Of a DNA stretch of 64,000 nt, positions 16,086-24,482 are shown piece after piece. The stretch covers positions 1-64,000 of the forward strand of contig CALTUD010000003.1 in NCBI GenBank assembly GCA_943912335.1, written 5' to 3'. The first letter of the stretch is position 1. The number at the start of each line of letters is the position of its first letter. The notes beneath the pieces are model-generated. The model made no database searches and was not told the DNA's origin. It was given only the letters and a program-made list of their open reading frames with translations. A program made the position numbers and the translations under genes. This DNA is from an uncultured Acetobacteraceae bacterium (GTDB lineage Bacteria; Pseudomonadota; Alphaproteobacteria; Acetobacterales; Acetobacteraceae).

Positions 16086-17564
16086 TCAGACCGAGTAGTA
16101 CATCTCGAACTCGACCGGGTGCGGCGTGTGTTCGAAGCGGAACACTTCCTGCCACTTGATGTCGCAGTAGCTCTTGATCTGGTCGCGGGTGAAGACGTTG
16201 CCGGCGAGCAGGAACTCGTGATCGGCTTCCACCGCTTCCAGCGCTTCGCGCAGCGAGCCGCACACGGTCGGGATTTCCTTCAGCTCGTCCGGCGGCAGGT
16301 CGTAGAGATCCTTGTCCATGGCTTCGCCCGGGTGGATCTTGTTGCGGATGCCGTCGAGGCCGGCCATCAGCATCGCCGAGAAGGCGAGATACGGGTTGGC
16401 GGTCGGATCGGGGAAGCGCACCTCGACGCGCTTGGCTTTCGGGCTGGTCGCATAAGGGATGCGACAGGACGCCGAGCGGTTGCGGGCCGAGTAGGCCAGC
16501 AGCACGGGGGCCTCGAAGCCCGGGATCAGGCGCTTGTAGGAGTTGGTGGACGGGTTGGTGAAGGCGTTCAGCGCCTTGGCGTGCTTGATGATGCCGCCGA
16601 TGTAGTAGAGCGCGGTGTCGCTGAGATCGGCATAGCCGTTGCCGGCCATGGTCGGCTTGCCGTCCTTCCAGATCGACTGGTGCACGTGCATGCCCGAACC
16701 GTTATCGCCGTAGATCGGCTTCGGCATGAAGGTGGCGGTCTTGCCGTAGGAATGCGCCACGTTGTGCACGCAGTATTTGTAGATCTGCATGAAGTCGGCC
16801 GCCTTCACCAGGGTGGTGAACTTGGTGCCGAGCTCGTGCTGCGACTGCGCCACCTCGTGATGGTGCTTCTCGATCGGCAGGCCCATCTCGCCCATGGTGG
16901 AGAGCATCTCGGCGCGCAGATCGTGCTCGCTGTCGACCGGCGCCACCGGGAAATAGCCGCCCTTCACCGTCGGGCGATGGCCCATATTGCCTTCCGGGTA
17001 GTCCTTCAGCGAGGCGCCGGGGCCTTCGATGCTGTCGAGCTGGTAGGAGGCATGGTTCGGGCCGCTGCCGAACTTCACGCTGTCGAACACGAAGAACTCG
17101 GCTTCGGGACCGAAGAAGGCGGTGTCGCCGATGCCGGTCGACTTCAGATAGGCTTCGGCCAGCTTGGCGGTGGCGCGCGGGTCGCGGTTGTAGAACTGGC
17201 CGGTGGACGGCTCGACGATGTCGCAGAACAGGATCAGCTGCGGCTTGGCCGAGAACGGGTCCATCACCGCGCTGTCCGCGTCCGGCATCAGGATCATGTC
17301 GCTCTCGTTGATCGCCTTCCAGCCGGCGATGGAGGAGCCGTCGAACATGATGCCGTCGCGGAACACGTCCTCGTCCATGGTCGAGACGTGCTGCGTGGTG
17401 TGGTGCCACTTGCCGCGCGGATCGGTGAAGCGCAGGTCGACGTATTCGACCGAATGCTCGCCCAGCAGTTCCATCACCTTGGCGATGCTGGCCTGGCTCG
17501 ACTGCGGCGCGTCCGATGCCGGCGCGGCTGCGACGGGGGCGGGCGGGGCGGATTTCTTGGCCAT
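16086..17564 (-). CDS. glnA: Glutamine synthetase type I
   Basis: A 492-residue GSI that makes glutamine from glutamate, ammonia and ATP as a dodecamer. Signature blocks are MFDGSSIAGW, FGPEAEFFVFD (metal Glu), KGGYFPVAPVDS, NGSGMHVHQSIWKDG, NPSTNSYKRLIPGFEAP and RFPDPTANPYLAFSAMLMAG. The adenylylation loop reads DKDLYDLPPDE, so control by GlnE through Tyr is expected. A 27-residue Ala/Pro/Ser N-terminal extension precedes the usual start and is odd. It lies downstream of glnB on the same strand, the classic glnB-glnA operon. Confidence 0.96.
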   Translation of the reverse strand: MAKKSAPPAPVAAAPASDAPQSSQASIAKVMELLGEHSVEYVDLRFTDPRGKWHHTTQHVSTMDEDVFRDGIMFDGSSIAGWKAINESDMILMPDADSAVMDPFSAKPQLILFCDIVEPSTGQFYNRDPRATAKLAEAYLKSTGIGDTAFFGPEAEFFVFDSVKFGSGPNHASYQLDSIEGPGASLKDYPEGNMGHRPTVKGGYFPVAPVDSEHDLRAEMLSTMGEMGLPIEKHHHEVAQSQHELGTKFTTLVKAADFMQIYKYCVHNVAHSYGKTATFMPKPIYGDNGSGMHVHQSIWKDGKPTMAGNGYADLSDTALYYIGGIIKHAKALNAFTNPSTNSYKRLIPGFEAPVLLAYSARNRSASCRIPYATSPKAKRVEVRFPDPTANPYLAFSAMLMAGLDGIRNKIHPGEAMDKDLYDLPPDELKEIPTVCGSLREALEAVEADHEFLLAGNVFTRDQIKSYCDIKWQEVFRFEHTPHPVEFEMYYSV

Positions 17565-17652
17565 CTGCGACTTACCTCATGTTGGCGCGGCCGTTCGCCG
17601 GCCACGATTTTGGAACGGTTCGGGGAGAAAAACGGTCTCGGCGAGCGATCGA

Positions 17653-17991
17653 TCAGATCGCGTCTTCGCCGCGTTCGCCGGTGCGGATCCGGACGACCTC
17701 CTCCAGGTTGGACACGAAGATCTTGCCGTCGCCGATCCGTCCGGTACGGGCGGCGTCGACGATGGCCTCGACCGCGCGCTCGACCAGACGGTCGTCGCAC
17801 ACGACCTCGACCTTCACCTTGGGCAGGAAGTCGACCACGTACTCCGCGCCGCGATAGAGCTCCGTATGGCCCTTCTGGCGCCCGAAGCCCTTGGCCTCGG
17901 TGACGGTGATCCCTTGAAGCCCGATCTCGTGCAGCGCTTCCTTCACCTCATCGAGCTTGAACGGCTTGATGACGGCCTCGATCTTCTTCAT
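17653..17991 (-). CDS. glnB: Nitrogen regulatory protein P-II
   Basis: A 112-residue PII trimer subunit that senses 2-oxoglutarate and ATP/ADP and controls GlnE and NtrB. It shows MKKIEAVIKPFKLDEVKEAL, the T-loop GHTELYRGAEYVVDF with uridylylated Tyr51, and the C-terminal signature GRIGDGKIFVSNLEEVVRIR. Start at the ATG at 17991 is fixed by family length; the longer frame adds 18 spurious residues. glnA follows after 88 bases. I looked upstream for a GG-N10-GC sigma-54 site and found none. Confidence 0.96.
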   Translation of the reverse strand: MKKIEAVIKPFKLDEVKEALHEIGLQGITVTEAKGFGRQKGHTELYRGAEYVVDFLPKVKVEVVCDDRLVERAVEAIVDAARTGRIGDGKIFVSNLEEVVRIRTGERGEDAI

Positions 17992-18112
17992 CGCAGCCCG
18001 CTTTGTCCTTATCCTGACCCCCGGACGTTCGCACGGCGGCCGCATCGTCGCAATTCTGCCCGTCCATTTCGCTCACTCACCGAGCCAGCTTTCCGGAGAG
18101 GTCCGCCGACCG

Positions 18113-19294
18113 ATGAAGAGCCTGAACCATCTCGTGGCGGATGCGCCCACGACGATCTTCACCCTCATGTCCGCCTTGGCGCAGCGCCACGGTGCGATCA
18201 ATCTGGGGCAGGGGTTTCCCGACACCGAGGGGCCGGCGGATATCGTTCGGGCCGCGGCGGACGCATTGCTGGACAACCGCAACCAGTATGCGCCGCTGAC
18301 CGGGCTGCCGGAGCTGCGTGCCGCCGTTTCCCGCTCCAATGCCCGTTTCCATGGACTGGAAATCGATCCGGACCGGGAGGTGGTGGTCACGTCCGGCGCC
18401 ACGGAGGCGCTGGCGGCGTCCCTGACCGCGCTGATCGAGCCCGGCGACGAGGTGGTGCTGATCGAACCGCTCTATGATTGCTACCTGCCGATGGTGCGTC
18501 TGCTGGGCGGCGTTCCGCGCCTGGTGCGTCTAGTGCCGCCGGAATGGCGTCTGGACCGGGACGCGCTGGCGGCGGCGTTCGGGCCGAAGACCAAGCTCCT
18601 GCTGTTGAACTCGCCGATGAACCCGGCCGGACGGGTGTTCGACCGGGACGAGCTGACTTTCATCGCCGAGCTGCTGAAGCAGCATGACACCTATGCCGTA
18701 TGCGACGAGGTCTATGAGCATCTGATTTTCGATGGGGCGCGGCACGTGCCGCTGATGACGCTGCCGGGCATGCGCGAGCGCTGCATCCGCATCGGCAGCG
18801 CCGGCAAGAGTTTTTCGCTGACCGGCTGGAAGGTCGGCTATGTCACCGCCGCCCCGGCGCTGGCCGGGGCCGTGGCCAAGGCGCACCAGAACATGACCTT
18901 CGCCACCGCGCCCAACCTGCAGCGCGCCGTGGCCCAGGGTCTGGACAAGGACGAAGCCTATTTCACCGGGCTCGCCGCCGATCTGCAGCGCAAGCGTGAT
19001 CTGCTGTCGCGCGGCCTGGAGGAAATCGGCTTTTCCGTTCTGCCGTCGCTCGGGTCGTATTTCGTTGTGGCCGACATCACCGCGCTCGGATTCGAGGGTG
19101 ACGATGCCGCCTTCTGCCGCCACATCACCGAGCATGCGGGGGTGGCGGCGATTCCCGTATCGGCCTTCTATGGCGATGCCGCACCGCCGCCGCGCCATCT
19201 GGTTCGTTTCGCTTTCTGCAAGCAGGATGCCGTCCTTCTGGAAGCCCTGGATCGGCTGCGCCGGCATTTCCGCCCGGGCGACGCCGTATCGTGA
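18113..19294 (+). CDS. Class I/II PLP-dependent aminotransferase
   Basis: A 393-residue fold-type I aminotransferase. It has INLGQGFPDTEGP, NQYAPLTGLPELRAAV, VTSGATEALAASL, NSPMNPAGRVFDRDEL, CDEVYEHLIF and the PLP lysine in SAGKSFSLTGWKVGYV. The set resembles methionine/glutamine transaminase (YbdL/KAT) and N-succinyl-DAP aminotransferases; the GQGFPD opening favours the former. It is divergent from glnB. The substrate cannot be fixed from sequence. Confidence 0.88.
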   Translation: MKSLNHLVADAPTTIFTLMSALAQRHGAINLGQGFPDTEGPADIVRAAADALLDNRNQYAPLTGLPELRAAVSRSNARFHGLEIDPDREVVVTSGATEALAASLTALIEPGDEVVLIEPLYDCYLPMVRLLGGVPRLVRLVPPEWRLDRDALAAAFGPKTKLLLLNSPMNPAGRVFDRDELTFIAELLKQHDTYAVCDEVYEHLIFDGARHVPLMTLPGMRERCIRIGSAGKSFSLTGWKVGYVTAAPALAGAVAKAHQNMTFATAPNLQRAVAQGLDKDEAYFTGLAADLQRKRDLLSRGLEEIGFSVLPSLGSYFVVADITALGFEGDDAAFCRHITEHAGVAAIPVSAFYGDAAPPPRHLVRFAFCKQDAVLLEALDRLRRHFRPGDAVS

Positions 19295-19304
19295 CACCCA
19301 AATG

Positions 19305-19333
19305 ACGCGGGGGCGATTGACGCGCCCCCGTGT
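19305..19333 (+). terminator. Hairpin after the aminotransferase gene
   Basis: ACGCGGGGGCG (19305-19315) pairs with CGCCCCCGTGT (19323-19333), eleven pairs with one G-U and a seven-base loop. It starts ten bases after the stop codon and precedes tRNA-His. Confidence 0.65.
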
Positions 19334-19359
19334 CTCCCCTACACCCCGCTCCGCTGTGT

Positions 19360-19436
19360 GGCGGACGTAGCTCAGCTGGTAGAGCGCCAGGTTGTGGTCT
19401 TGGATGTCGCGGGTTCGAGCCCCGTCGTTCGCCCCA
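19360..19436 (+). tRNA. tRNA-His (GTG)
   Basis: A complete cloverleaf with the acceptor GCGGACG/CGTTCGC. The D arm is GCTCAGCTGGTAGAGC, the anticodon loop TTGTGGT carries the GTG anticodon, and the T loop is GGTTCGAGCCC. It shows the histidine identity features: an encoded G at -1 (19360) opposite C73, followed by an encoded CCA (19434-19436). Confidence 0.97.
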
Positions 19437-19490
19437 GCAAATCTTCTCATCGAAAGCCCGGGGGCTCGGCCTCGGGCAGGGACGGCGGGG

Positions 19491-20126
19491 ATGATCCGGT
19501 TGCCGATCCTGTTTTCCGGCGACGAGAATCACGCCCATCCCCGCCATACCGGCCATCGCTGGCTCGATCTGATCCTGGCGTTGTCGGCGATCTTCATCTC
19601 CGCTGTGTCGCTCTACGTGGCCGTCGAGCATGGCCGGATCGAGCGCGATCTGGTGGCGGCCAATTCCTGGCCGTTTCTGGCGGTCTCCTACCAGGGGGAC
19701 ACGCAGCATCCGGTCTACCAGATGGAGAATACCGGGGTCGGCCCCGCCAAGCTGGAGCGGATCGAGGTTCTGTATCGCGGTCAGGTGATGCCCGACCTCG
19801 ACGCGTTGCTGGAGCGATGCTGCGGACTTCCTGTCGACCCTGTGGAACGCCGGAAGCAGGGTTATCCGGTTTATTATCGCTCCTTCATCAGCCGCACGGT
19901 GTTTCGTCCGGGTGAGGCGCTCGAACTCATGACCGTCCACCGTCAGGATGGCGATCATGGTTTGACCGACCGCTTTATCGGCTCGATCGATCAGATCAGT
20001 TTTCGGGGCTGTTATTGTTCGGTTTTCGACGAGTGCTGGCAGTCGAACTTCGTCGATCTGCAACCGGTCAAGGTCGGGCGCTGTCCGGTCGGACCCTCGT
20101 TCAACGAGCGTCGCCGGAAGGGCTGA
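19491..20126 (+). CDS. Hypothetical single-pass membrane protein
   Basis: A 211-residue protein with one membrane segment near residue 25-45 (LDLILALSAIFISAVSLYVA) and a C-terminal soluble domain of mainly beta character containing five cysteines (ERCCGL, GCYCSVF, DECW). The N-terminus has a short His-rich stretch. I do not recognise the family. Similar proteins with a membrane anchor followed by an NxGxGPAKLERI block are scattered in proteobacteria. It lies just after tRNA-His and ends near the second hairpin repeat. Confidence 0.65.
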   Translation: MIRLPILFSGDENHAHPRHTGHRWLDLILALSAIFISAVSLYVAVEHGRIERDLVAANSWPFLAVSYQGDTQHPVYQMENTGVGPAKLERIEVLYRGQVMPDLDALLERCCGLPVDPVERRKQGYPVYYRSFISRTVFRPGEALELMTVHRQDGDHGLTDRFIGSIDQISFRGCYCSVFDECWQSNFVDLQPVKVGRCPVGPSFNERRRKG

Positions 20127-20150
20127 GGCGATCGAGGTAGATGACGGATT

Positions 20151-20268
20151 GTTCTTTCTTAAAAGAAAGAACCAAAGAACTTTTGATTGTTTAGATATAG
20201 ATAGTCTCGTTTTCTCCGAAACAAACGGATGAAAGTCTTTTTGCTTCTTTTTCTTCAGAAAAAGAAGA
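20151..20268. repeat. Interspersed hairpin repeat, copy 2 (between convergent genes)
   Basis: The outer inverted repeats match copy 1: GTTCTTTCTT / AAGAAAGAAC at 20151-20172 and CTTCTTTTTCT / AGAAAAAGAAG ending about 20268. The shared ACCAAAGAACTTTT and GTCTTTTTGCTTC blocks lie between. The middle part has diverged and is longer. It again lies between convergent gene ends (20126 plus, 20273 minus). Confidence 0.75.
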
Positions 20269-20272
20269 CTCC

Positions 20273-20635
20273 TTACTCTTGCAAAGTCGCGGTCAGCGCT
20301 TCCAGGTGCCGGATGCTGATCAGCAGATCATCCGCCGCAGCCAGGCCGGATTCCTGCTCAGTCAGGGCGACCAGGAAATCCAGATGGGTCTGCAGGGCAT
20401 CGTTTTCCGACGCGTTGTTGGGCCGGGAGCGCAACTGGCCGCCGATCCGGTCGAGCCTGCGGCCACATTCCTCCAGCGTTCGCGCGATTCTCGCGGCTTC
20501 CGGGTCCGGCAGCGGCTGGGCGCGGGTCGGTGGCGGCATCCTAGTGCGGCGCCAGTCGAGTTCGAACCGGTTGATTCGCTCGCGCAAGGTGGAGAGGGCG
20601 TCGCCGAGCGCCGGGTTCACGCGGGCGAGCCCCAT
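20273..20635 (-). CDS. Small helical hypothetical protein downstream of the SPFH gene
   Basis: A 120-residue soluble, mostly helical protein (LGDALSTLRERINRFELDWR, ARIARTLEECGRRLDRIGGQ). Its start overlaps the last 19 bases of the SPFH gene on the same strand, so the two are translated together and probably act together. No known domain is recognised. Confidence 0.6.
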   Translation of the reverse strand: MGLARVNPALGDALSTLRERINRFELDWRRTRMPPPTRAQPLPDPEAARIARTLEECGRRLDRIGGQLRSRPNNASENDALQTHLDFLVALTEQESGLAAADDLLISIRHLEALTATLQE

Positions 20636-21522
20636 CCTCCGGACGGAAAGGCCGGAGACGCTCGGTTTGGCGTGTCCGACACGGGCATGGTTTCCGGCGA
20701 TGGCGGCGATGCGGCGCCGAGCCCATCGAGCTGCGCGCCGGCGCCGATCTGAAACGGCGCGCCGATCGCGGCATTGGGCGCGCTGAGCAGGCCCCGATCG
20801 GCCATCCGCAGGGCGAGATAATGCCGCACCGCCTCGATCGGTGAGAGGCCGATCGCCTGGAGCGCGATCAGTTCGCGCATGCGCTGGTCGCGCGGCAGGA
20901 TCAGGATCTTCAGGTCGTTCAACAGGATGCCGAACACCTGCAGGAACTCGGTCAGGTGCGCCTTCACCGACTCGCGCAGCTCGTGGATACGCTCGTTGAT
21001 GTGTTCGAGCTTGGTGACCTGGATCACCTGGTTGATCGCCTGCTCGATCGCGGGGCCGGCGTAGTCGGCGATCTCGTTGGTGTCGATCACGCGGCCGGTG
21101 AACGGCATGTGGGTGATCAGGTCGAGCGCCGCTTCGCGCGTGTCGATGTGGATGTAGTAATCCGCCTGATACGAGACCTCGGCCATCTCGGCGCTGGTGG
21201 CGACGCCGCTGGAGCGCACTAGAAGTTTGGAGCGGTTGACGTAGATCACCTCGTAGACCCAGGGCGAGGCGCCGCCGAAGAAACCCTGCACCAGCGAGCC
21301 GACGATCGGCTTGTCGGGAGTCGTCAGCGGGTATTGTCCGGTCTCGTAGACCTGAAGCACGGCGCCGCGGGATTTCAGGATGCAGAAATGATTGCTTTCC
21401 ACCGTCAGCAGCGAGCCGGAAACGATGCTTTCGTCCACCAGCTTGATGGCGACGTTGCGTGTGCCCAGCATGTCGGTGCCGTCGCGGTTCAGCGCCGTGA
21501 TCACCTGTCGGACGATGGCCAT
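20617..21522 (-). CDS. SPFH-domain (virion core-like) protein
   Basis: A 301-residue protein resembling the YdjI/'virion core protein' branch of the SPFH/band 7 superfamily. Residues about 30-230 show the SPFH pattern: VESNHFCILKSRGAVLQVYE, VYEVIYVNRSKLLVRSSG and long helices with EHINERIHELRESVKAHL. The tail (240-301) is Pro/Ser/Gly-rich. There is no clear N-terminal membrane anchor, as in YdjI-type proteins, which associate with membrane stress proteins. It overlaps the small helical gene downstream. Confidence 0.75.
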   Translation of the reverse strand: MAIVRQVITALNRDGTDMLGTRNVAIKLVDESIVSGSLLTVESNHFCILKSRGAVLQVYETGQYPLTTPDKPIVGSLVQGFFGGASPWVYEVIYVNRSKLLVRSSGVATSAEMAEVSYQADYYIHIDTREAALDLITHMPFTGRVIDTNEIADYAGPAIEQAINQVIQVTKLEHINERIHELRESVKAHLTEFLQVFGILLNDLKILILPRDQRMRELIALQAIGLSPIEAVRHYLALRMADRGLLSAPNAAIGAPFQIGAGAQLDGLGAASPPSPETMPVSDTPNRASPAFPSGGWGSPA

Positions 21523-21606
21523 CGCAGCCGGCTCCTTGCTCGTTCGACGCGAGTCTAGCCCGGCTGGCGTGCGCAGGCGACGGGGTTGCCGCCGCCTGCG
21601 TGTCGT

Positions 21607-22797
21607 TCAGGCGACCCGGAGCGGCCTGGTCTCGTTCGACCCGGCCGGGATGAGATCGCGCGCGGCGCGATCCAGTTTGTCGCCGGTGATCTCGGCGATG
21701 GAATTGGCGCCGATCAGCGCCATCGTGACCTTGAGATCGGCCGCCAGCAGTCTCAGCAGGTTTGCGACACCGTTCTGTCCGCCGGCGGCGAGGGCGTAGA
21801 TATAGGCGCGTCCGAGAACGACGCTCTGCGCGCCCAGCGCCAGCATGCGGGCGACGTCCAGACCGGAGCGAACGCCGGAATCGGCCAGAACGGTCAGCCT
21901 GTCGCCCACCGCATCGACGATCGAGGGCAGGGCCCTGGCGGTCGGGATCGCCCCGTCGAGCTGGCGGCCGCCATGATTGGACACCACGATCCCGTCCGCG
22001 CCCATGCGCACCGCGTCACGTGCGTCTTCCGGGTCGAGCAGGCCTTTGATGATCAGGCGGCCTTTCCAGCTCTCCCGGATCCATTGCAGGTCGCTCCACC
22101 GGATCGACGGATCGAAGTTGGAGCCGAGAAAGCCCATGTAGTCGGTCATGCTCATGTGGCGGCCGGTATAGGCTTCGATGTTGCCGAAGGAGAGCGGCCG
22201 GCCGAGCAGTCCCACCGTCAGCGCCCAGCGCGGATGGCGCACGGCCTGGAGATATTGCCGGACCTGGCTGAACGGCCCGGACATGCCGGAACGGCGATCG
22301 CGATAGCGGGAGCCGGGCAGGGGCATGTCGACGGTGAACACCAGGGTCTTCATGCCGGCGCGCCAGGAGCGTTCCAGCGCGTCGCGCATGTAGCCGCGGT
22401 CTTTCAGAACGTAGAGCTGCGACCAGAGTTCGCCGCGTGCGCCCTTGGCGACTTCGTCGATCGAGCAGACCGACACGGTGGAGAGGGTGTAGGGAATGCC
22501 GGCCTTCGTCGCGGCGCGTGCCGCGGCCACCTCGCCGCGTCGGCTGTACATGCCGGTGGCGCCGACCGGTCCGAGGATCATCGGCAGCGACCATGTCTCG
22601 CCGAGAACGCTCGCGGACAGGTCGGGCGTGCCGACGCCGGTCAGCACGCGCTGGCGGAAATTGATCTCCTGCAAGGCCGAGACATTGGCGCGCATGGTCG
22701 CTTCGGTCACCGCGCCGCCGTCGATATAGTCGAACAGGAACCGGGGGAGGGCCCGGCGCGCCGCTTCGCGATAATCGGAGGGTGCGGAGATGATCAT
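21607..22797 (-). CDS. lldD: L-lactate dehydrogenase (FMN-dependent, quinone-linked)
   Basis: A 396-residue FMN-dependent alpha-hydroxyacid dehydrogenase that oxidises L-lactate to pyruvate at the inner membrane. The N-terminus MIISAPSDYREAARRALPRF matches E. coli LldD and fixes the start at 22797. Active-site blocks are LPMILGPVGATGMYSRRGE, STVSVCSIDEVA, WSQLYVLKDRGY, LIIKGLLDPEDA and VSNHGGRQLDG with the catalytic His. Lactate oxidation is a typical acetic acid bacterial trait. It shares its strand with the small gene at 22961. Confidence 0.93.
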   Translation of the reverse strand: MIISAPSDYREAARRALPRFLFDYIDGGAVTEATMRANVSALQEINFRQRVLTGVGTPDLSASVLGETWSLPMILGPVGATGMYSRRGEVAAARAATKAGIPYTLSTVSVCSIDEVAKGARGELWSQLYVLKDRGYMRDALERSWRAGMKTLVFTVDMPLPGSRYRDRRSGMSGPFSQVRQYLQAVRHPRWALTVGLLGRPLSFGNIEAYTGRHMSMTDYMGFLGSNFDPSIRWSDLQWIRESWKGRLIIKGLLDPEDARDAVRMGADGIVVSNHGGRQLDGAIPTARALPSIVDAVGDRLTVLADSGVRSGLDVARMLALGAQSVVLGRAYIYALAAGGQNGVANLLRLLAADLKVTMALIGANSIAEITGDKLDRAARDLIPAGSNETRPLRVA

Positions 22798-22960
22798 CAC
22801 GTGGTTCCCGTTATCCGTATGGTCGCGCCCTGGCGCGATGGTGTCTTGCAGGGGCGGTGCCATGAGCCCGCCTTCGTCCCCGGATGCGGCGTCCGGCGCA
22901 TGCGGCACCGCACGGGAGACGTGCCCGCCGAGCCTCATGGGGTCCGGCGGGCCGCGGTCG

Positions 22961-23164
22961 TCAATGCGGTCCGAACGGGCTCGCTCCGGCGACGGGGTGT
23001 CCCGACGAGGCCGTCGGAGCGTCCCGGAGCCCGAGCGATGCGGAATAGATCCGCACCTGGGCCATCAGATCGTCCGCCCGTTCCGGGTCGTTGTTCTGCA
23101 GGCTGGTTTTCGCCTGCGCCATCTTGTCTTCGATGATGGCCATGAGATGCGCAGTGTCGTTCAT
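22961..23164 (-). CDS. Small hypothetical protein divergent from glnII
   Basis: A 67-residue protein from ATG at 23164, with a good GGGAG site ten bases upstream. The first 50 residues are helical and charged (MNDTAHLMAIIEDKMAQAKT, NNDPERADDLMAQVRIYS), resembling a small TPR-like helical hairpin; the tail is Pro/Gly/Ser. Unknown family. It lies head to head with glnII and 163 bases before lldD. Confidence 0.5.
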   Translation of the reverse strand: MNDTAHLMAIIEDKMAQAKTSLQNNDPERADDLMAQVRIYSASLGLRDAPTASSGHPVAGASPFGPH

Positions 23165-23330
23165 CGCGACGTTTCTCCCTTTGCACGGACAGAGCTTGGG
23201 AAAAGCGGCGCGACGCGACCACCCCGTGCAGAAGTCTCCAGCCATGCGCGGGAGGCATCGGAAGGCAGCCGTGCGCCCGGCACATGCAACGGCGGGAGGT
23301 TTCATCGCGCCGTCGCAAATTCGTTTCGGG

Positions 23331-23346
23331 TGGCTCGAAAATTGCA
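23331..23346 (+). promoter_or_regulatory. Sigma-54 promoter of glnII
   Basis: TGGCTCGAAAATTGCA fits the -24/-12 consensus (TGGCACG-N4-TTGCW). The invariant GG (23332-23333) and GC (23344-23345) are separated by exactly ten bases. Transcription would start near 23357, giving a 75-base leader before glnII. Confidence 0.8.
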
Positions 23347-23431
23347 CGCGGAACGGTTATACGAACGGCATCCGTTGCCGTCGTTCGGCGCCGCGGAGGT
23401 GTTTCGCGCCCGGCTCTGCAGAGAGGAAGGT

Positions 23432-24451
23432 ATGACCAAGTACAAGCTCGAGTATCTCTGGCTCGATGGCTACACGCCGGTGCCGAACCTGCGTGGCAAG
23501 ACGCAGATCAAGGATTTCGACAGTTTTCCGCTGCTGGAACAGTTGCCGCTCTGGGGCTTCGACGGCTCGTCGACGAAACAGGCCGAAGGCCGGTCTTCCG
23601 ACTGCGTGTTGAAGCCGGTTTCCGTGTTCCCGGACAGCACCCGCAAGAACGGCGTGCTGGTGATGTGCGAAGTGATGATGCCGGACGGCGAGACGCCGCA
23701 CCCGTCCAACAGCCGCGCCACCATTCTGGATGATCCCGGCGCCTGGTTCGGCTTCGAGCAGGAATACTTCTTCTACAAGGACGGTCGCCCGCTCGGCTTC
23801 CCGGAGAAGGGCTACCCGGCGCCCCAGGGCCCGTACTACACCGGCGTCGGCTATTCCAACGTGGGCGATATCGCCCGCAAGATCGTGGAAGAGCATCTCG
23901 ATCTCTGTCTCGATGCCGGCATCAACCACGAGGGCATCAACGCCGAGGTGGCGAAGGGCCAGTGGGAGTTCCAGATTTTCGGCAAGGGCTCGCGTAAGGC
24001 GGCCGACGAGATGTGGGTGGCGCGCTATCTGTTGCAGCGCCTGACTGAGAAATACGGCATCGACATCGAGTATCACTGCAAGCCGCTGGGCCAGACCGAC
24101 TGGAACGGCTCGGGCATGCACGCCAACTTCTCCACCACCTACATGCGCGAAGTGGGCGGCAAGGCGTATTTCGAGAAGCTGATGGCGGCGTTCGAGGCCA
24201 ATCGCGACGATCACATCGCGGTCTACGGTCCGGACAACCATCTGCGTCTGACCGGGCACCACGAGACCCAGTCGATCCACCAGTTCTCCTATGGCGTGGC
24301 CGATCGCGGCGCGTCGATCCGCGTGCCGCATTCCTTCGTGAAGAACGGTTATCGCGGCTATCTGGAGGACCGTCGTCCCAACTCGCAGGGCTGCCCGTAC
24401 CAGATCGCGTCGCAGATCCTGAAGACGATCGCTTCGGTCCCGACCGCGTAA
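23432..24451 (+). CDS. glnII: Glutamine synthetase type II (eukaryotic type)
   Basis: A 339-residue beta-grasp GSII octamer subunit. Markers are YLWLDGYTPVPNLRGKT, PLWGFDGSSTKQAEG, FGFEQEYFFYKDGRPLGFP, GINAEVAKGQWEFQIFG, TDWNGSGMHANFST and VPHSFVKNGYRGYLEDRRP. There is no adenylylation loop, so it escapes GlnE control; in rhizobia its expression is NtrC/RpoN-dependent. The sigma-54 promoter 85-101 bases upstream agrees with that. Start at ATG 23432 follows GAGAGGAAGG. The cell therefore has two different glutamine synthetases within 8 kb. Confidence 0.95.
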   Translation: MTKYKLEYLWLDGYTPVPNLRGKTQIKDFDSFPLLEQLPLWGFDGSSTKQAEGRSSDCVLKPVSVFPDSTRKNGVLVMCEVMMPDGETPHPSNSRATILDDPGAWFGFEQEYFFYKDGRPLGFPEKGYPAPQGPYYTGVGYSNVGDIARKIVEEHLDLCLDAGINHEGINAEVAKGQWEFQIFGKGSRKAADEMWVARYLLQRLTEKYGIDIEYHCKPLGQTDWNGSGMHANFSTTYMREVGGKAYFEKLMAAFEANRDDHIAVYGPDNHLRLTGHHETQSIHQFSYGVADRGASIRVPHSFVKNGYRGYLEDRRPNSQGCPYQIASQILKTIASVPTA

Positions 24452-24482
24452 AGAGCGATCGGCCTGTTTCTTCGGCGCTTGC

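Noticed and set aside
17992..18112. Possible sigma-54 promoter upstream of glnB
   Set aside because: TGGC occurs, but no GG-N10-GC pair with the right spacing was found on the minus strand.
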